A DNA stretch of 64,000 nucleotides from Pezicula radicicola. Taxonomy: Eukaryota; Ascomycota; Leotiomycetes; Helotiales; Dermateaceae. Positions 1 to 11,431 of the stretch are shown piece after piece (within the stretch, counting starts at the first letter, position 1; each line of letters begins with the position of its first letter). Where the stretch lies: contig PDUO01000014.1 in NCBI GenBank assembly GCA_003008705.1, forward strand, positions 408,696-472,695, read 5' to 3'. The position numbers and the translations under genes were made by a program. The notes beneath the pieces were generated by a model. That model searched no databases, was not told where the DNA came from, and saw only the letters and a program-made list of their open reading frames with translations.

Positions 1-789
1 ACTGCAAAACTTCCAGAAAAGCACAAACCGACGACCCCTTCACGCATCGGTATAAATCCAACATCTGCTTCATCAGACCGCTTGGGTCGAGTTTCTCAGA
101 GACAGTGGTATTCTAGGAAAGCAAAGACAAGGACAGGGAAAGAGATGATAGGCAGTGGTATGTGTGAAGGGCCTGTAATACCGCCTGCAGACCAAAGAGG
201 GCGCAAGAGACGGGCCTTTCCCAACAAAGACAACAACCCTACGACGTCCAAACGGAGAAAGGTTGCCGATCATACATAAACATACATGGCTGGAAGCTGT
301 CATGGGATAAATGTTATGGCATGCTATTTTTGGTTTGGGCAGGGGGAGGGGGAGGCTTTGTTCATTCAGCTTTTGGCCTTCCTCTTGTGACAATACTAAG
401 ATTCCTCCACAATTTTTCAGTACATGCCAAATGGCATGCTCACTCAAACTACTAGGGTGGGGAAAGAAGGGAAGCGTGATAGGTTACTGTTACGAGTAAA
501 CCTCCAGTGGCCGTCATTCCTCCAAAGTGATGGGGGGATGGGGGAACGACGAGTGTGACATTTGAACTCTTTTAATATCCTTAGAATGATTGACTTGATC
601 ATTTGTTTTTGATCATCTGGAATATATTAGTACAATCACTGGAGGTTCTGCGAGGAGCGTGTAATTGATGCCATGGAATTTATCGGTGTGGAACAATTGA
701 GAATTGAGAATTGAGAGCCTTAGCCAGGATAGTAGTACCTAAGTCAACATAAGGAAATAATCTCGGACTAAAAGGTAGCGGTCGGAGGC
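1..789. other. No convincing gene
   Basis: Open frames here lack introns, domains or plausible composition. I see no RNA gene or repeat. It is probably intergenic space, or 3' flank of a gene beyond the left edge. Confidence 0.5.
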
Positions 790-1867
790 CTATTTGACTA
801 TCTCTTCCTTTTTATTCGTGTCCCCTAAAATTACAAATCCTGCGTCTGGTTCCGCACACGTAGAGCCTTCTTTTGCCTTTGTCTTTTTCTTGCCGTGGGT
901 CTTCACTGTATCCTTACCTTGCAAACGTCTGATTGTAGCCTTTTGATTATAACCAACGACATCTGCCGAGGAGGCAGGCCGAGATTGGGTGTTAGGAGAG
1001 AGGGCGATCTCGTTTGCTGAATATTCAAGTCTGTAGCTTTGAGATCCATCCGGGAAGAATCTCCACCAGTCGATGTCAGGACCAAGCATGATCTTCTGTT
1101 TGAAGCGTATAGCCATAATTGACTGGCATTTCAAGAATTGTATAATATCGTGGTCATAAGCAACAATTGTTGCCTGAATTGGATTCAGTAAGAAATGAAG
1201 GGCATCGCAAGGATCTGATGAGATGTCTTGACAAGTGGCAGTGCAAACCGCCCAATAAGCCAAAGGATGTCGAAACTGCAACACCTTTTTCATATGTTAG
1301 TGAGCCATCAATTTCACTAGGACCTTAAACACTTACCTTTATCAGATTATTCCATGTTTCTGGAGTTCCCCACTGGGAGGAAAATTGAGTGACTTTATTG
1401 CGAAAAGTGATTATGGCGTTAAGGAAGGTTGAAATGCCATTTTCTGGGTACCCAAGCTTCCACGATACCCAGGCATTGTATGTAAACCTGCAAAACTCTG
1501 AATAGATGCTGTTGTGGAGCTTCTGGGCGATTTCGGTAACTGGCTGTGAATACTTCATCTCTGGAAAAATCCAGCTCCCACGCCAACGTGAAGCGGAGGA
1601 TTTTCTCTGTCTTAGAATCTGTACAATATCCTCGGCTTTGGAAAAGGACGATTCGAAGTGTTTCCTTTTCTGTCCCCCGTAAAGACAGCTCAGAAATGTA
1701 TCAAGCCAAGGTATCTCTCTTCTGGATAGTACATCAATAGCAATGTAAGGGTCTGAAAATGGAATGAACTCGAGGACAAGTCCAATAATTGTGAAATCCT
1801 GGGAGGTCCTTAGTAGCTCATGTGCTGCTTCTTCCAAAAATTCTCGTTGGCCGGCGTTGAGCTGCAT
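790..1867 (-). CDS. Unrecognised two-exon fungal protein, about 338 aa
   Basis: Exon 1 is 1337-1867 and exon 2 is 790-1275. They are separated by a 61-nt intron with a GTAAGT donor, a CTAAC branch site and a TTGCAG end. The join is in phase 0, between NNLIK and FRHPLAYW, and removes the stop that ends the first open frame. The N-terminal 230 residues look globular and aromatic-rich, with many W, F and Y. The C-terminal 60 residues are lysine-rich (KKKTKAK) and probably disordered. There is no signal peptide or membrane segment. I do not recognise the family. A weak helical resemblance to RasGEF-like catalytic regions is not strong enough to name. The gene stands alone, with no partner sharing its promoter. 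Confidence 0.65.
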
Positions 1868-2591
1868 TGAAGCGGTAACTTAGACGATCTCTTATATATA
1901 ATCGCCGTTGGTGGAACAATCACCTCATGCATTGCAATTGAGACTGGTGGGTGTGCATCGGAGAAGAGAGCGGAGGTAGGTAGGGAGTTCGGCAGGTTAT
2001 CTACCTATATTTATGCAAAATCCCTACAACCGCTGGAAGATAGATTTATTGCTGCTACAACGTAAATGGTGCATTTACGTTTGGCTCAGTTGGTTGATAA
2101 GAAGCGAAACATGGCACTTTGCGGAGAGAATTTTCCTCTCTATTGTAGTCAAGTGAAGGAGATAGGTCAAGAATATTGAATGGGCGACGACATTACGCTA
2201 AATTTTGCGGCTGGCTTGTCGGTGTAACTTATTTTCAATGACAAGACTTATGTCGTTGATAATTATCGTAAACGACCCCCAGTCCACCTACGCCACGAAC
2301 GATTAGGTGATAAGTTCATTTTAGCTCTGGTTGGCCACCCCCAAAACTCGGGGCAAGCCGGGGGGATGATAGGTGGGCGAGTTTTCCGGGCATCCTTGTT
2401 TTAATGCTTTTACTTTTTCATGAATGATAATTCGTGAATTCAACTTATCCGCTAGAGGGGGGACAGGGCAGAAATCAAAAGAACAAAAGAAAAACAAACG
2501 ATTGCCAAGCCACCAAAACCAGGAAGCTGAAATCACAACATTACTCCGTACCGAAGATATAGAAGTCCTAACTAGCAAGGGAACGATCACG
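1868..2591. other. Intergenic, likely promoter of the 790-1867 gene
   Basis: No protein or RNA gene is supported. The stretch lies upstream of a minus-strand gene, so its right part may hold that promoter. No recognisable element was seen. Confidence 0.4.
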
Positions 2592-3478
2592 TTATGAAGC
2601 CGACAGTAAGAAGTACGATTTAGATATTACACAACAAAATCCAGATTTGTAATAACTGTAGTAAGAAGCAAGATCTTTGCCATCGCATAACAAATCCAGA
2701 TGGTAACGATTGTATAAAAAACCAAAAGCATTCCTAAGATCTAATCCCGTTGGTCTCTTTTTACGCGGGTACCACGTTGTGTCGTCGAATTCAGTCTCGG
2801 CATCAATGCCTACATCTTCAATCGCCTCTGCGCTTGCGTCAGTGTATTTGTTCGACCAGCCACTCACATTTCAGGTATTCCATCCCTCATAATCCTTATA
2901 TGCTGCTGCATTCCGTTAACGCCTCCACTCACAGTTGCTCACTGGAGGTGGTCTCGTTATAGCATCCATCTGGATATTCTCTAATGGGCGTACCCCCGAA
3001 CGGACGGATATTTCGCGCTTGAAGGTCAAGGACCTTTGTACAGATGATAGGCCGATAGACAAACCCTCCGTGGCACAGGAAGTTGGCAGTACTGCATATT
3101 GAAGGCGTGACATAGTCTCACTTATGGAGTCTTGTAAAGAACTTCCTACTCTATTAAGGGCTAAGGTTTTGACGAAACCACCTACCTTGGCTTGAAAACG
3201 ACCAGCAAGAACGGGAGCGAAGGTGGATCGAATTCCGCGTGATAGAACGGAGGCGGGAGGAAGGAAGAGCATTACAAGAATTCAAGCACCAATTGGACGA
3301 GTGAGCGGGGTGTGCCCATTATGGTGATGCCCGGCACCGGATTGAAGATTGTGGGCGTGAAGAAGCCAGGAGTATTTTCGCAGCAAGCCAGGTAAAGAAG
3401 ATGATTCAAGAAGAGCGAAAAGACAAAGCCAGTGCTTTCTGAGAACGTCTGGGGAATAAATTGGTTTCGAACACACAA
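2592..3478 (-). other. Cluster of short minus-strand open frames, coding status unclear
   Basis: Three frames lie in line: 3272-3478, 2916-3272 (118 codons, Ser/Arg-rich with a basic amphipathic start that could suggest a mitochondrial presequence) and 2592-2867 (acidic start, then KKRPTGLDLRN). I tried to join them. A GTGAGT donor sits near 2930, but no acceptor gave a continuous frame. This could be an orphan gene with unusual splicing or a decayed one. No domain is recognised. Confidence 0.25.
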
Positions 3479-3679
3479 GGCATGTCTAGGGTAACATTAC
3501 AATGCAGCTAAATGTTATTTTGAATCAATCGATAGAGGAGTATCACAGACAGTGAAGCCCGACCCTAATATATCTTAATCTTAGGCCTTCTCAAGTCGGT
3601 GTCTTTGGCCTTGGTGTGTACTCCACGAAAGCAATTATAGACTTCAATTGGCCCGATCACTTACAAAACGAGCGGAAGT

Positions 3680-3889
3680 TCACAGTGTTGATTCTGAGAG
3701 GGCCTGCCCTCTTTCAACTCGACTCCTGCGAATCTGAAGGTCTCTGAGACGGTTAAAAACTTGACTCAAACGAGGTGGAAGTTGTACAATGTCCAACAGC
3801 TCGGCATATCCATTAAGTAGTTCTAAGATAGCGTCAAGATTTCTCTGGAGTTCCCTACCCTCGTCATAGCTATTCTGTAGTTGTAACAT
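3680..3889 (-). CDS. Small helical open frame, 69 aa
   Basis: The peptide is leucine-rich and predicted helical (LDAILELLNGYAELLDIV, then RLRDLQIRRSR), with a coiled-coil look. It may be a stand-alone microprotein or a 3' exon of the gene at 4216-5184. That gene's last codons contain a possible GTAAAT donor near 4216. I could not find a decisive acceptor, so it is listed separately with low confidence. Confidence 0.25.
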   Translation of the reverse strand: MLQLQNSYDEGRELQRNLDAILELLNGYAELLDIVQLPPRLSQVFNRLRDLQIRRSRVERGQALSESTL

Positions 3890-4215
3890 AGCGTGGAAAT
3901 TAGTTGGTTCGCTAGTACGAAATTATCCTCTGTTTCAAACGAGATCAGATTCCTTATCACATAAGCTTTAATGTCTGCCGCAATTGCTGCCATCTCTGTA
4001 TCTTTGGTAAACGCGTGATTATTACGCTAAATATATTCCGGAAGGTGAATATGCGGCGGGATAGGGATTTGAAAATTATACTGTGGAATTTGAATAAATG
4101 ATGGCTGCAGCAAATGCATGGCCCTGCAGGACTGTCAATTCGATAGGCTCTTTCCACATCCGCCTCATCATGATTTGTGACACATAGTGAGCAATGGAAA
4201 ATATTCAAAATATAT

Positions 4216-5184
4216 TTACTGAAACCGTTTCTTAGCACAATCTAACAGCCCCGCGAAGTCCGAAGCCCTATCAACAAGCATTGTAGTAAAGAAGTCCGCA
4301 GTACCGACCCAAGACTCGTCACAAAAAGTCGAATAAGACCGCTTCTTCCCGGTGCCTTGTTCGCTACTACAGAAACCCTGGACATGTCGTTGAAGTAAAT
4401 TGAAGTAGTGGCTTATATCTTCGAAGTTTTTGACTACATTACGGGACAGCTGGGTCGAAGACATGTGTTCTGGACATTTATCATGCAAGTTTCCACAGAG
4501 TAGGAAGATATCGTTGTTGACGGTACCTGAACTATCTGAGTTGCTCTCATGGTCATCAAAATTAGTGAAGTCCGGGCTGCAGTTATCATTGAGAGTACCT
4601 GGGGTATTCGAGTAGCCGTTTGTGTTATAATCAAGAATGCTGCACTCCGAGTAGTTATCGTTGTTGAAATTGGTATAATCCGAGCTAGGGTTATTGTTGT
4701 TGGCGGTACCTGAACTATCCAAGTTGCGGTCCTTGTCGTTATTGGGAACTAAGATACCTAAATAAATAAGCTAAGTGTTCATGACATAGGTATAATCCTA
4801 TTTCTTACGGAAATCATTTTGATCGGTGCCCTGAATAGTTTCGAGTCCAGATCCCTTTTCAGTCAAGATAGCTTTGTAGCCCTCGAATGTTTGGTCTGGT
4901 ATGACGGCAGGGTAATCTTTTGCGCTTATATTTGCTATATGTGCCAACGAGTTTTCGGATGTCTGTAGTTGCTCAATAATATCCTCTGCACTATCGCTTT
5001 CCGAGGTTGCTGCCAAAGTGCATTTGGAAGTGGCAGGTTTGCCGCAACGAGGTCGTTGCTGGCGCATGTTACGAGGGGAGTGGGAGGAATTTCTCCTGGT
5101 GCGGTAGGAGTAGGACATTCCGTTGATTCGAGCGATGGTCCGTCCAGATCTGAGCGAGCGACGTTGAGATCTGAGAGAACGCAT
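4216..5184 (-). CDS. Unrecognised two-exon protein with degenerate Asn/Asp/Ser repeats, 305 aa
   Basis: Exon 1 is 4809-5184 and exon 2 is 4216-4757, with a 51-nt intron (GTAAGA...TTTAG). The phase-1 join turns DF-C and GT into DFR-ILVPNN, which keeps the frame open across both exons. The first 35 residues are very basic (MRSLRSQRRSLRSGRT) and could be a nuclear or RNA-binding signal. The middle carries imperfect repeats built on SSGTANNN, TPGTLNDN and SSGTVNND, each followed by a DYTNF- or DFTNF-like stretch. The C-terminus has an amphipathic region with several Cys. I do not recognise a family. The repeats show as tandem similarity in the DNA too (GGTACCTGAACTATC occurs twice), pointing to recent internal duplication. 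Confidence 0.6.
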
Positions 5185-6127
5185 GGCGATCTAATGGAGT
5201 ATATACAACTCAAAATGAAGGGAGATTTGCGAGTTGAGAAAATGATCGTGACAGGAGAGATTTGTCCCTCTTAAGTTAATATGAAAACTCAAAGCATACC
5301 GCCAGAAACTAGGACATGTATTGCATTGAATTCTCGGAAATACATGCTCCGCAGCAAGAGCCAACATTTCAACGCCGATCAACCAACCGTTCGCTACAAC
5401 AAAGGCAAGGGGATAATCACAATGTAACTGCCGATATTGCCATACAGCTGGGAGGGTGTGCCATCGGCGATGAGCCCAGCATCCGCTTGCCGTCAAGGGC
5501 TATGCATAGGTAAGGCAAAATTCGTTGTGTTTGCCTTAATTGTAGCGATTGGTTGCGAGGCGCCTTGTCTCTTCGTCCTTGCAAAATTCCTGGTGCGTGG
5601 TTGGTGCAGCCGCTTCTGTGCCGAAAACATGAGCGACACGGGATAAACATAGGATCGTCTCAAGATATGTACTTTAGAAATGTTGTACCAAGGCTCCCCA
5701 CTCGATTCTGCCTACTGGAATCTGTCTCGTGCAAATACCTGCAGATACGAGCCAACAAACTGGTCGGGTGACATTGATGGAAGTGTTCTTGTTACGATGG
5801 TTACGACCAGCCAATGATACAACCGCCGACATTTCCGTGTTCGTGAGTAAATGACAGTGGGATCATGGACAGCTACCAATAGACATTGCGGGACCAATAA
5901 TCATACCCGATTTCAGGCAGGAGAACCGGATTGACTCATGCTGACGCGTCATAGTAACGCCATAAAATGCATGACTCACCGGCTGACGACCAGCTTGAAC
6001 TTGACCTCCCCTGTCATGTTTTCGAATTCCAAGACCTATGGCGTAATAGATCTCCGCGGAGAAGTCGCGGTGGCAAGCCCGGAGGGAATGCAGACGCTGG
6101 ATTGGTCATTCGAGATTGTCCAAGTGT
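5185..6127. other. No supported gene
   Basis: Only short competing frames on both strands, none with a domain or splice partner. The left end is likely promoter for the 4216-5184 gene. Confidence 0.4.
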
Positions 6128-6412
6128 GACAGCATATATTTTCAAAAAACCAGAAGGAGCTAATAGGTGGTCAATCATTGAATCAGGGGGAACGGAAGCT
6201 GGAACTCACAAGTGTGAAATGTAGCGCTAACTGTGCTCAAGTGTAACGGTCTGAGAATCGAGACCGTATCAATGACTCATGCGAGACTATGACAGCGCAT
6301 AATGATTCGAAAATAGAAAGGCGTTAACAGGGAGTCAATTATCGAATTAGGAGAACGGAAACTGGAACTCACAAAATGTGAAAGGTAGCGTTGCTGTGCA
6401 GTAATTGTGACA
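6128..6412 (+). repeat. Diverged direct repeat of about 110-120 bp
   Basis: Copies at roughly 6128-6227 and 6291-6393 align along their length. Both begin TGACAGC, pass through GGTCAATCATTGAAT versus GAGTCAATTATCGAAT, then share GAACGGAA(G/A)CTGGAACTCACAA and end in TGTGAAA(T/G)GTAGCG. Many differences are transitions. A further GTGACAGCATC at 6408 suggests a third, cut copy start. Non-coding tandem duplication is the simplest reading. Confidence 0.6.
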
Positions 6413-6864
6413 GCATCAAACGACCGACATACATCCGGATAGCTCCAGCGGCTAGCAATGCAAAGTCTGGACATTGGAGGTGTGTGTTGAGAAGAGAAAA
6501 ACAGATTTTCAAAAATGGGAATCAGAGCTAGCTTTATACTCGAGGTAGCTAGCGAAAGACGCTAAAGACTAGGCGGCACTGTGACTAACCGCATTTGGAT
6601 ACTACACGTGAGTAGACAATACCACCCACCGCTCTATGCCCTCTGCTGAAGAAGAACAAATTCCCTATTATAACATTAGAGTAGTTCTAGAGTAATTGAT
6701 TTTTTGTAAAAAGAAAATATAAACAATATTGTGTACATTCAAAAGAGATCTTCTAATGTAAGTATTTAAGATTTTTCGACAAGATAAATTGAGTATTATA
6801 AGATGAAATAATCACGATTCAATAAACAAACAGTTGTCTCCTAATGGGGAATCCTGTTGGCAGA
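6413..6864. other. AT-rich spacer upstream of tRNA-Ala
   Basis: No gene was seen. AT content rises towards the tRNA (about 6690-6830). Confidence 0.4.
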
Positions 6865-6936
6865 GGGGACGTGGTTTAGTGGTATAATGCTTCCTTAGCA
6901 TGGAAGAGGTCCCGAGTTCGATTCTTGGCGTCTCCA
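6865..6936 (+). tRNA. tRNA-Ala (anticodon AGC)
   Basis: A complete cloverleaf can be drawn without an intron. The acceptor stem GGGGACG pairs with CGTCTCC (one G-U pair). The D arm carries the AGTGGTA loop. The anticodon stem CTTCC/GGAAG encloses loop TTAGCAT, giving anticodon AGC. The T stem CCGAG/CTTGG has loop TTCGATT, and A is the discriminator base. The mature body is 72 nt. The B-box is intact (GAGTTCGATTC), and an AT-rich tract follows with a TTTTTT-like run at 6941 that could serve as a Pol III terminator. A long reverse-strand open frame overlapping it is a translation artefact of the tRNA. Confidence 0.93.
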
Positions 6937-8604
6937 ATTCTTTTTTGTCTTTATTGCTTTCGAGGTTTTCTTTTCTTTTTTGTGCAATTGGGATTGATGA
7001 TGGAGTGAAGTTCTTTTTGAGGGGATTTTTTGGTGTTGCGTAAGAAGCGAAGCGAGGCGAGGTTTTTAGTGTGATGTGGCACCCACAAATAAGAAATGGC
7101 GCCACGCTAAAATAGGCTCGCCACTCTGGCGGCCAAAGGTTCTTTCCTTCTCCATACTCCTCACTTGCCATTCTTGTGAGGGGCCTTGTGTAGGCAATGT
7201 CTTTTCTAATTTGCCTTCTACATTCAAAAATTATCATCCATCCATAGGGACTGGGCAACCCCAAAGAGATAAAGCTACAATTTTGAATTTTTGGATTGTT
7301 ATGCTCTTCGGTATTACACTGTCTCCGATGTAGCAGCACCTTTTCATTGCAAATGCTAGCTTGCTAGTATTGTGAAGAAGACAAAAGGGTTATTCAGTTG
7401 GTAGAGAAATAAATCAAACATTTAAATGTTTTTTTTTGTTGGTGGGGGGTTTGTGAATTCCAGTTTATTATCCTTTTTTCTCTACCAGCTACGGTAATGT
7501 AAGACATTTGTTGAACTTCTCAGGAGCTAAAAGACTGTCGATTTCAGAGCTACAGGAGGGTCATATATATAGACAAAATGAGGGTATTCTATGTAGTTCT
7601 ATGCCCTACAAATTCGAACAAGTTGCTATGCAAGGCGACGTGCGACTGGCTCTTGTTGGAGATGCCTAGCTTTGAACAATCATTCTAGAGGATTGGTTCC
7701 TACTATGGTGACTACAGGTATTTTCCTCTAGACGTCTGGAAGTAGGACTAGGCTAACAAATCTTAGGAGAGGCAAGTCGACTGATAGCGACGGTCTAATG
7801 CAATGCGAACCTGAACCGTGTTGGACAATTCTATGGTTTTAATAGGTACTGTACATTAGCAATAGACACGTCTTAGCAGACAACTCCGAGGTCTTCAAGA
7901 ATCTCTTTTGCAGTGGCCACTGGGCGACGTCCAAACATTGTCCTCCGAATCCTACTCAGCCCTACTCTCGTGTATTTCTAAATTCATGAGACAGTCATCG
8001 ATTCTCCACTGGGGAAAGACCAGCGTCACACTAGTCTTGTGGAGGATTTCGCCACAACTCTGGAAGGTGTTTTTCCTGATCGCTTCACACAAGTACTCGT
8101 CGAAGAACTCCGCGATTCCTTGTATTGAAGCCTGCTCAAAACGTCTTTGCTTGTTGTTTATGGAAATCTCGGAGTTTGATGTAGGACTGATTTAATTCTC
8201 GTTAGAAAGAGACAGGAACGTATGGGTGGTCATTCTCAAAGAGGTTGTACACTCGTTTGAGGAAAATGGGTTCATGGTGATAGCGGGGATGGTCATGGTC
8301 GAAGAGATTCTGTAATCGTTCGACGGAGATGAGCTAGTAATGCTAGCCGCAACAATCGAGAAGGTTGTGCAATTGTTTAGGGACGGGTTAATTTAAGTTA
8401 TAGTTCTACACATCCTCTGAAAACGTGAATAACGTGAATTCTGTTCCGATTTGTGATCTTGGCTTCAAGTGCGGTCCTAGTCCTGAGATGTGCACTAGTA
8501 ATAATAAAGATACTATTAAGACTATAATATTCAGAAAAGAGGAACAGAATGGAAGCACTCCCCTCATGAAGAGAGAGAACTCCCATTAAGGAACGCTTTC
8601 ATAG

Positions 8605-8811
8605 AAGGATGAGAACCACACTGTAGGGAAGAAACCTCCTGTGAAGAAAGAGATATCTAGGGGAAACCAGCAGAAGCACTATGAAGCATTAGAGCCATCA
8701 AATGATGAGGTTGTCGCGAAGAATACCAAATCAACCCTTTCAGTGAACAAAGAAATACGAGCCCTCAAGATTAACCTCAAGAAAATGACGGAGCAACGAG
8801 ATAAATTGTAA
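8605..8811 (+). pseudogene. Possible decayed coding fragment, 68 codons
   Basis: The frame stays open between an in-frame TAG and a TAA but has no start codon near its beginning. The translation is strongly charged, Lys/Glu-rich and coiled-coil-like (KKPPVKKEISR ... IRALKINLKKMTEQRDKL), unlike the random frames around it. It may be a broken piece of a transposon or nuclear protein. The family is unknown. Confidence 0.2.
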
Positions 8812-10702
8812 GAAAGTTGGCAGCCACTAGGGAGAGACATAGGAGTAAGAGAACAAGGAGAATAACGACGGAGGCGATAAAATAGTAGGCTATCAAGAAA
8901 GGATCGATTCGTTCTAAAATATGAAGCAAATTCTTTTTTAGATACCTAAGGTTGTTGTTGCTAAGAGTAATAGTGTTGTTAATGAAATTTAAAGATACTC
9001 TTTTATATAATTATCTGTTAAATAGTAGGGCAACATATGTAGGGTACATTCTGCAATGAATATGGACTATACTTTATAATAATCTTTATATCACAATTGA
9101 AACTGTAGAGTAAAAGAAATATCTCCTTGGGAGCGCTTTGGACGTCTAAGTTCAGAATTAAGCCTAGCCGATGTTTCTGTGAGATAGGTAAAAGCATTGC
9201 ACCTATATTTAGAGATGGCTCAGGTTCATTAGGCTCTTGTCAAAGCTCAACTTTTTCTACGAGAGCAGAAGTGATTATGGCCGCATTTTAGGCCAGACTA
9301 AAGCTTGCATTATGGCTATGTTAGTTTCACTCTAGGGTAAAAAGGGTTATAGTGACTACTGTCTTCTAAGTGATCAGAGAGCCCTTCTGATAATCTATAT
9401 ATGCTGCTACCAAATCTTATGAAAACGGTGAGATTTTTGTGAGAACAGGGGAATAACGGCACTCGCACAGCATCCAGCAAGATAGGAATAACCACAACGT
9501 TGATAAGTACCGCGCACCTAGTTCATGAAGTGCCCTAGTACGAATACTAATATCCTAGGAACAGGCAATTCACCTTCTGATTCGTATAACGAAATATGCA
9601 TCAATAATCCTGAGTTCGTTTTATGAGGATACTTGCGTAGAGAATATAATCTTGGATACCTCAACTTAATTGCACTTTTCGTTTTGGACAAACAATATAG
9701 CTTCACCTTACTATCATTAGTTGCTCCCCATAAATTCTTTTCTCTTAAAGTGTTGTTATTACTTCCTTTGCTGTCATTCAAAACTTGGAATTTAAACGAG
9801 AATGCTGATTTCAAGGAACACCTAATCTAAACGTGTCATACAACTCCTCTACACTTGATTAACTTGGACAGTACGTGGATTACGTAGCTATTGTAAGCTT
9901 AGGGGGTTTCGATCTCGACACATGAGGATTTTTTGTCGTAGTTCGTAGTATCTACTTTAGACCTCAGGTTGCTACAACTCTCAGTATTAGTTAACTTACT
10001 ATGCATGCCATAAAATCTAACACTTAATCTTGCAAAACTATTGCCATTGGCAACAAGCATACCTAATCTATTTTCTTCTCTTTACGTTTTAGAAAAGAGT
10101 AATTCTATTCGGACTAACTCCACATAAGACTTCGGTATCCCAACTGCAACGAGTTGTTCATCTGACCACTTATGGGTCGGACTTGCCAATTGGGTAGATG
10201 TCTCTTGGCCATACTTAGTATAATATGTACATGAGCTTAGCAAGAATATGGCTCGCGAAAGAGCACAAAGCTTAAGGCCAACTACGATTTCAATCTCCCT
10301 CTCTCCTGTATGCTACTAGGAAAGAAATCCCATATACTACCCATATGAAAACCTCGATACGATTCCCTGCCCCACAGAATAGAAATACTATGGCCCGCAG
10401 TCTGCAACTACACCGAGGAAGATTTGCAAGCGCATTGATTTGGTATCGTTACTTTCAATATTACCGTCGAGCATAATATGATCCTTAGCGGTGTTGTTAT
10501 GCTCCTCTTTAGTGCGGGAATCTGTGGCTCCTTTTATAGGCATTTTATTCTAAGAGATAATACAGACATCGTTTTCGAGTCTTTTCGTACGAATCTAAGA
10601 GGGCTTATACCCTCCACAGTTCTGTAAGGATGGATTGAGATACCGTAAGAAATAGTTTATAAGAGATCATTTCGAATAGTTATTTATTCAGACATAAGAG
10701 AT

Positions 10703-10740
10703 GGATTTGGGTAACTCACTTGGTTTCGGTAATTCACTTT
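10703..10740 (-). repeat. Minisatellite-family site (reverse orientation)
   Basis: Two units of the dispersed AAGTGAGTTACC-type motif, read on the minus strand: AAGTGAATTACC then AAGTGAGTTACC. Same family as the sites near 29.1, 35.3, 44.6, 57.5 and 61.9 kb. Confidence 0.6.
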
Positions 10741-11431
10741 CCCTAATTAAAATGGCCCCTTATAAACCAATTCGTACGGTACTGAAACCAATAATGTGTA
10801 GTTTAAGGCAACAGTCACTTACTAAATATAGTGTTACAAAGGAGATCTTCCTACACAGAAGGATTTCGATGCTCCTAGCAATTAAGGAACTGTATGTTGT
10901 AAATGGTAGACTAATATAACATGTGTAGGCACCTTAGCTTTAGGTACCTAGTTACCAAACTTAACTGGGTAATTAAGCATTTTTAAAACCTCATCAACAC
11001 GAGTCTTTTAAGCAAAAGCCTCACTGCACAAGGCCCCTCCCGTAGTCTATCAAGTAATTACCTTAGGCTGTTGCTGTGCACACACTTCACTACCTCAAGC
11101 TGAGCTCAACGGTGAAATGGCTGACTTGATGTTTTAGAATGTAGGCAAAAGCTCGGCAGGAACAACCACTTGGCAGGGTCAATAACTGCAAAGAAAACAC
11201 ATGACATGGGTTCTGAATTTCAGCATTGTAAAAAGCTTCTCTGATATAAATTTTTTGTAAGATAATGCACATGAAGGCAAGGCCAAGAAAACGGTTCTTT
11301 TCCAGCTCCCGTGCCATCGGACCTTTTTGATTCAACCAAGAATCTGCTATGCGTGTAATACACCCACCATTCCAGAAAGCGTCTTACCCCACTTCCCCTA
11401 ACTCACGTTGTCTATACCATGTGTACGTTTA

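Larger units (their letters stand above)
6937..11431. other. Gene desert of about 4.5 kb
   Basis: No intact gene was found. Open frames are short, lack splice partners and have no recognisable domain. The DNA is visibly rich in A and T between about 8.4 and 10.9 kb. It contains one decayed-looking coding fragment (8605-8811) and one short minisatellite site (10703-10740). It could hold transposon remains mutated beyond recognition, but I cannot show that by eye. Confidence 0.5.

Noticed and set aside
6812..7339. 175-codon minus-strand open frame over the tRNA
   Set aside because: It translates the reverse of tRNA-Ala (PRIELGTSSMLRKHYTTKPRP) plus flanks, a well-known annotation artefact.
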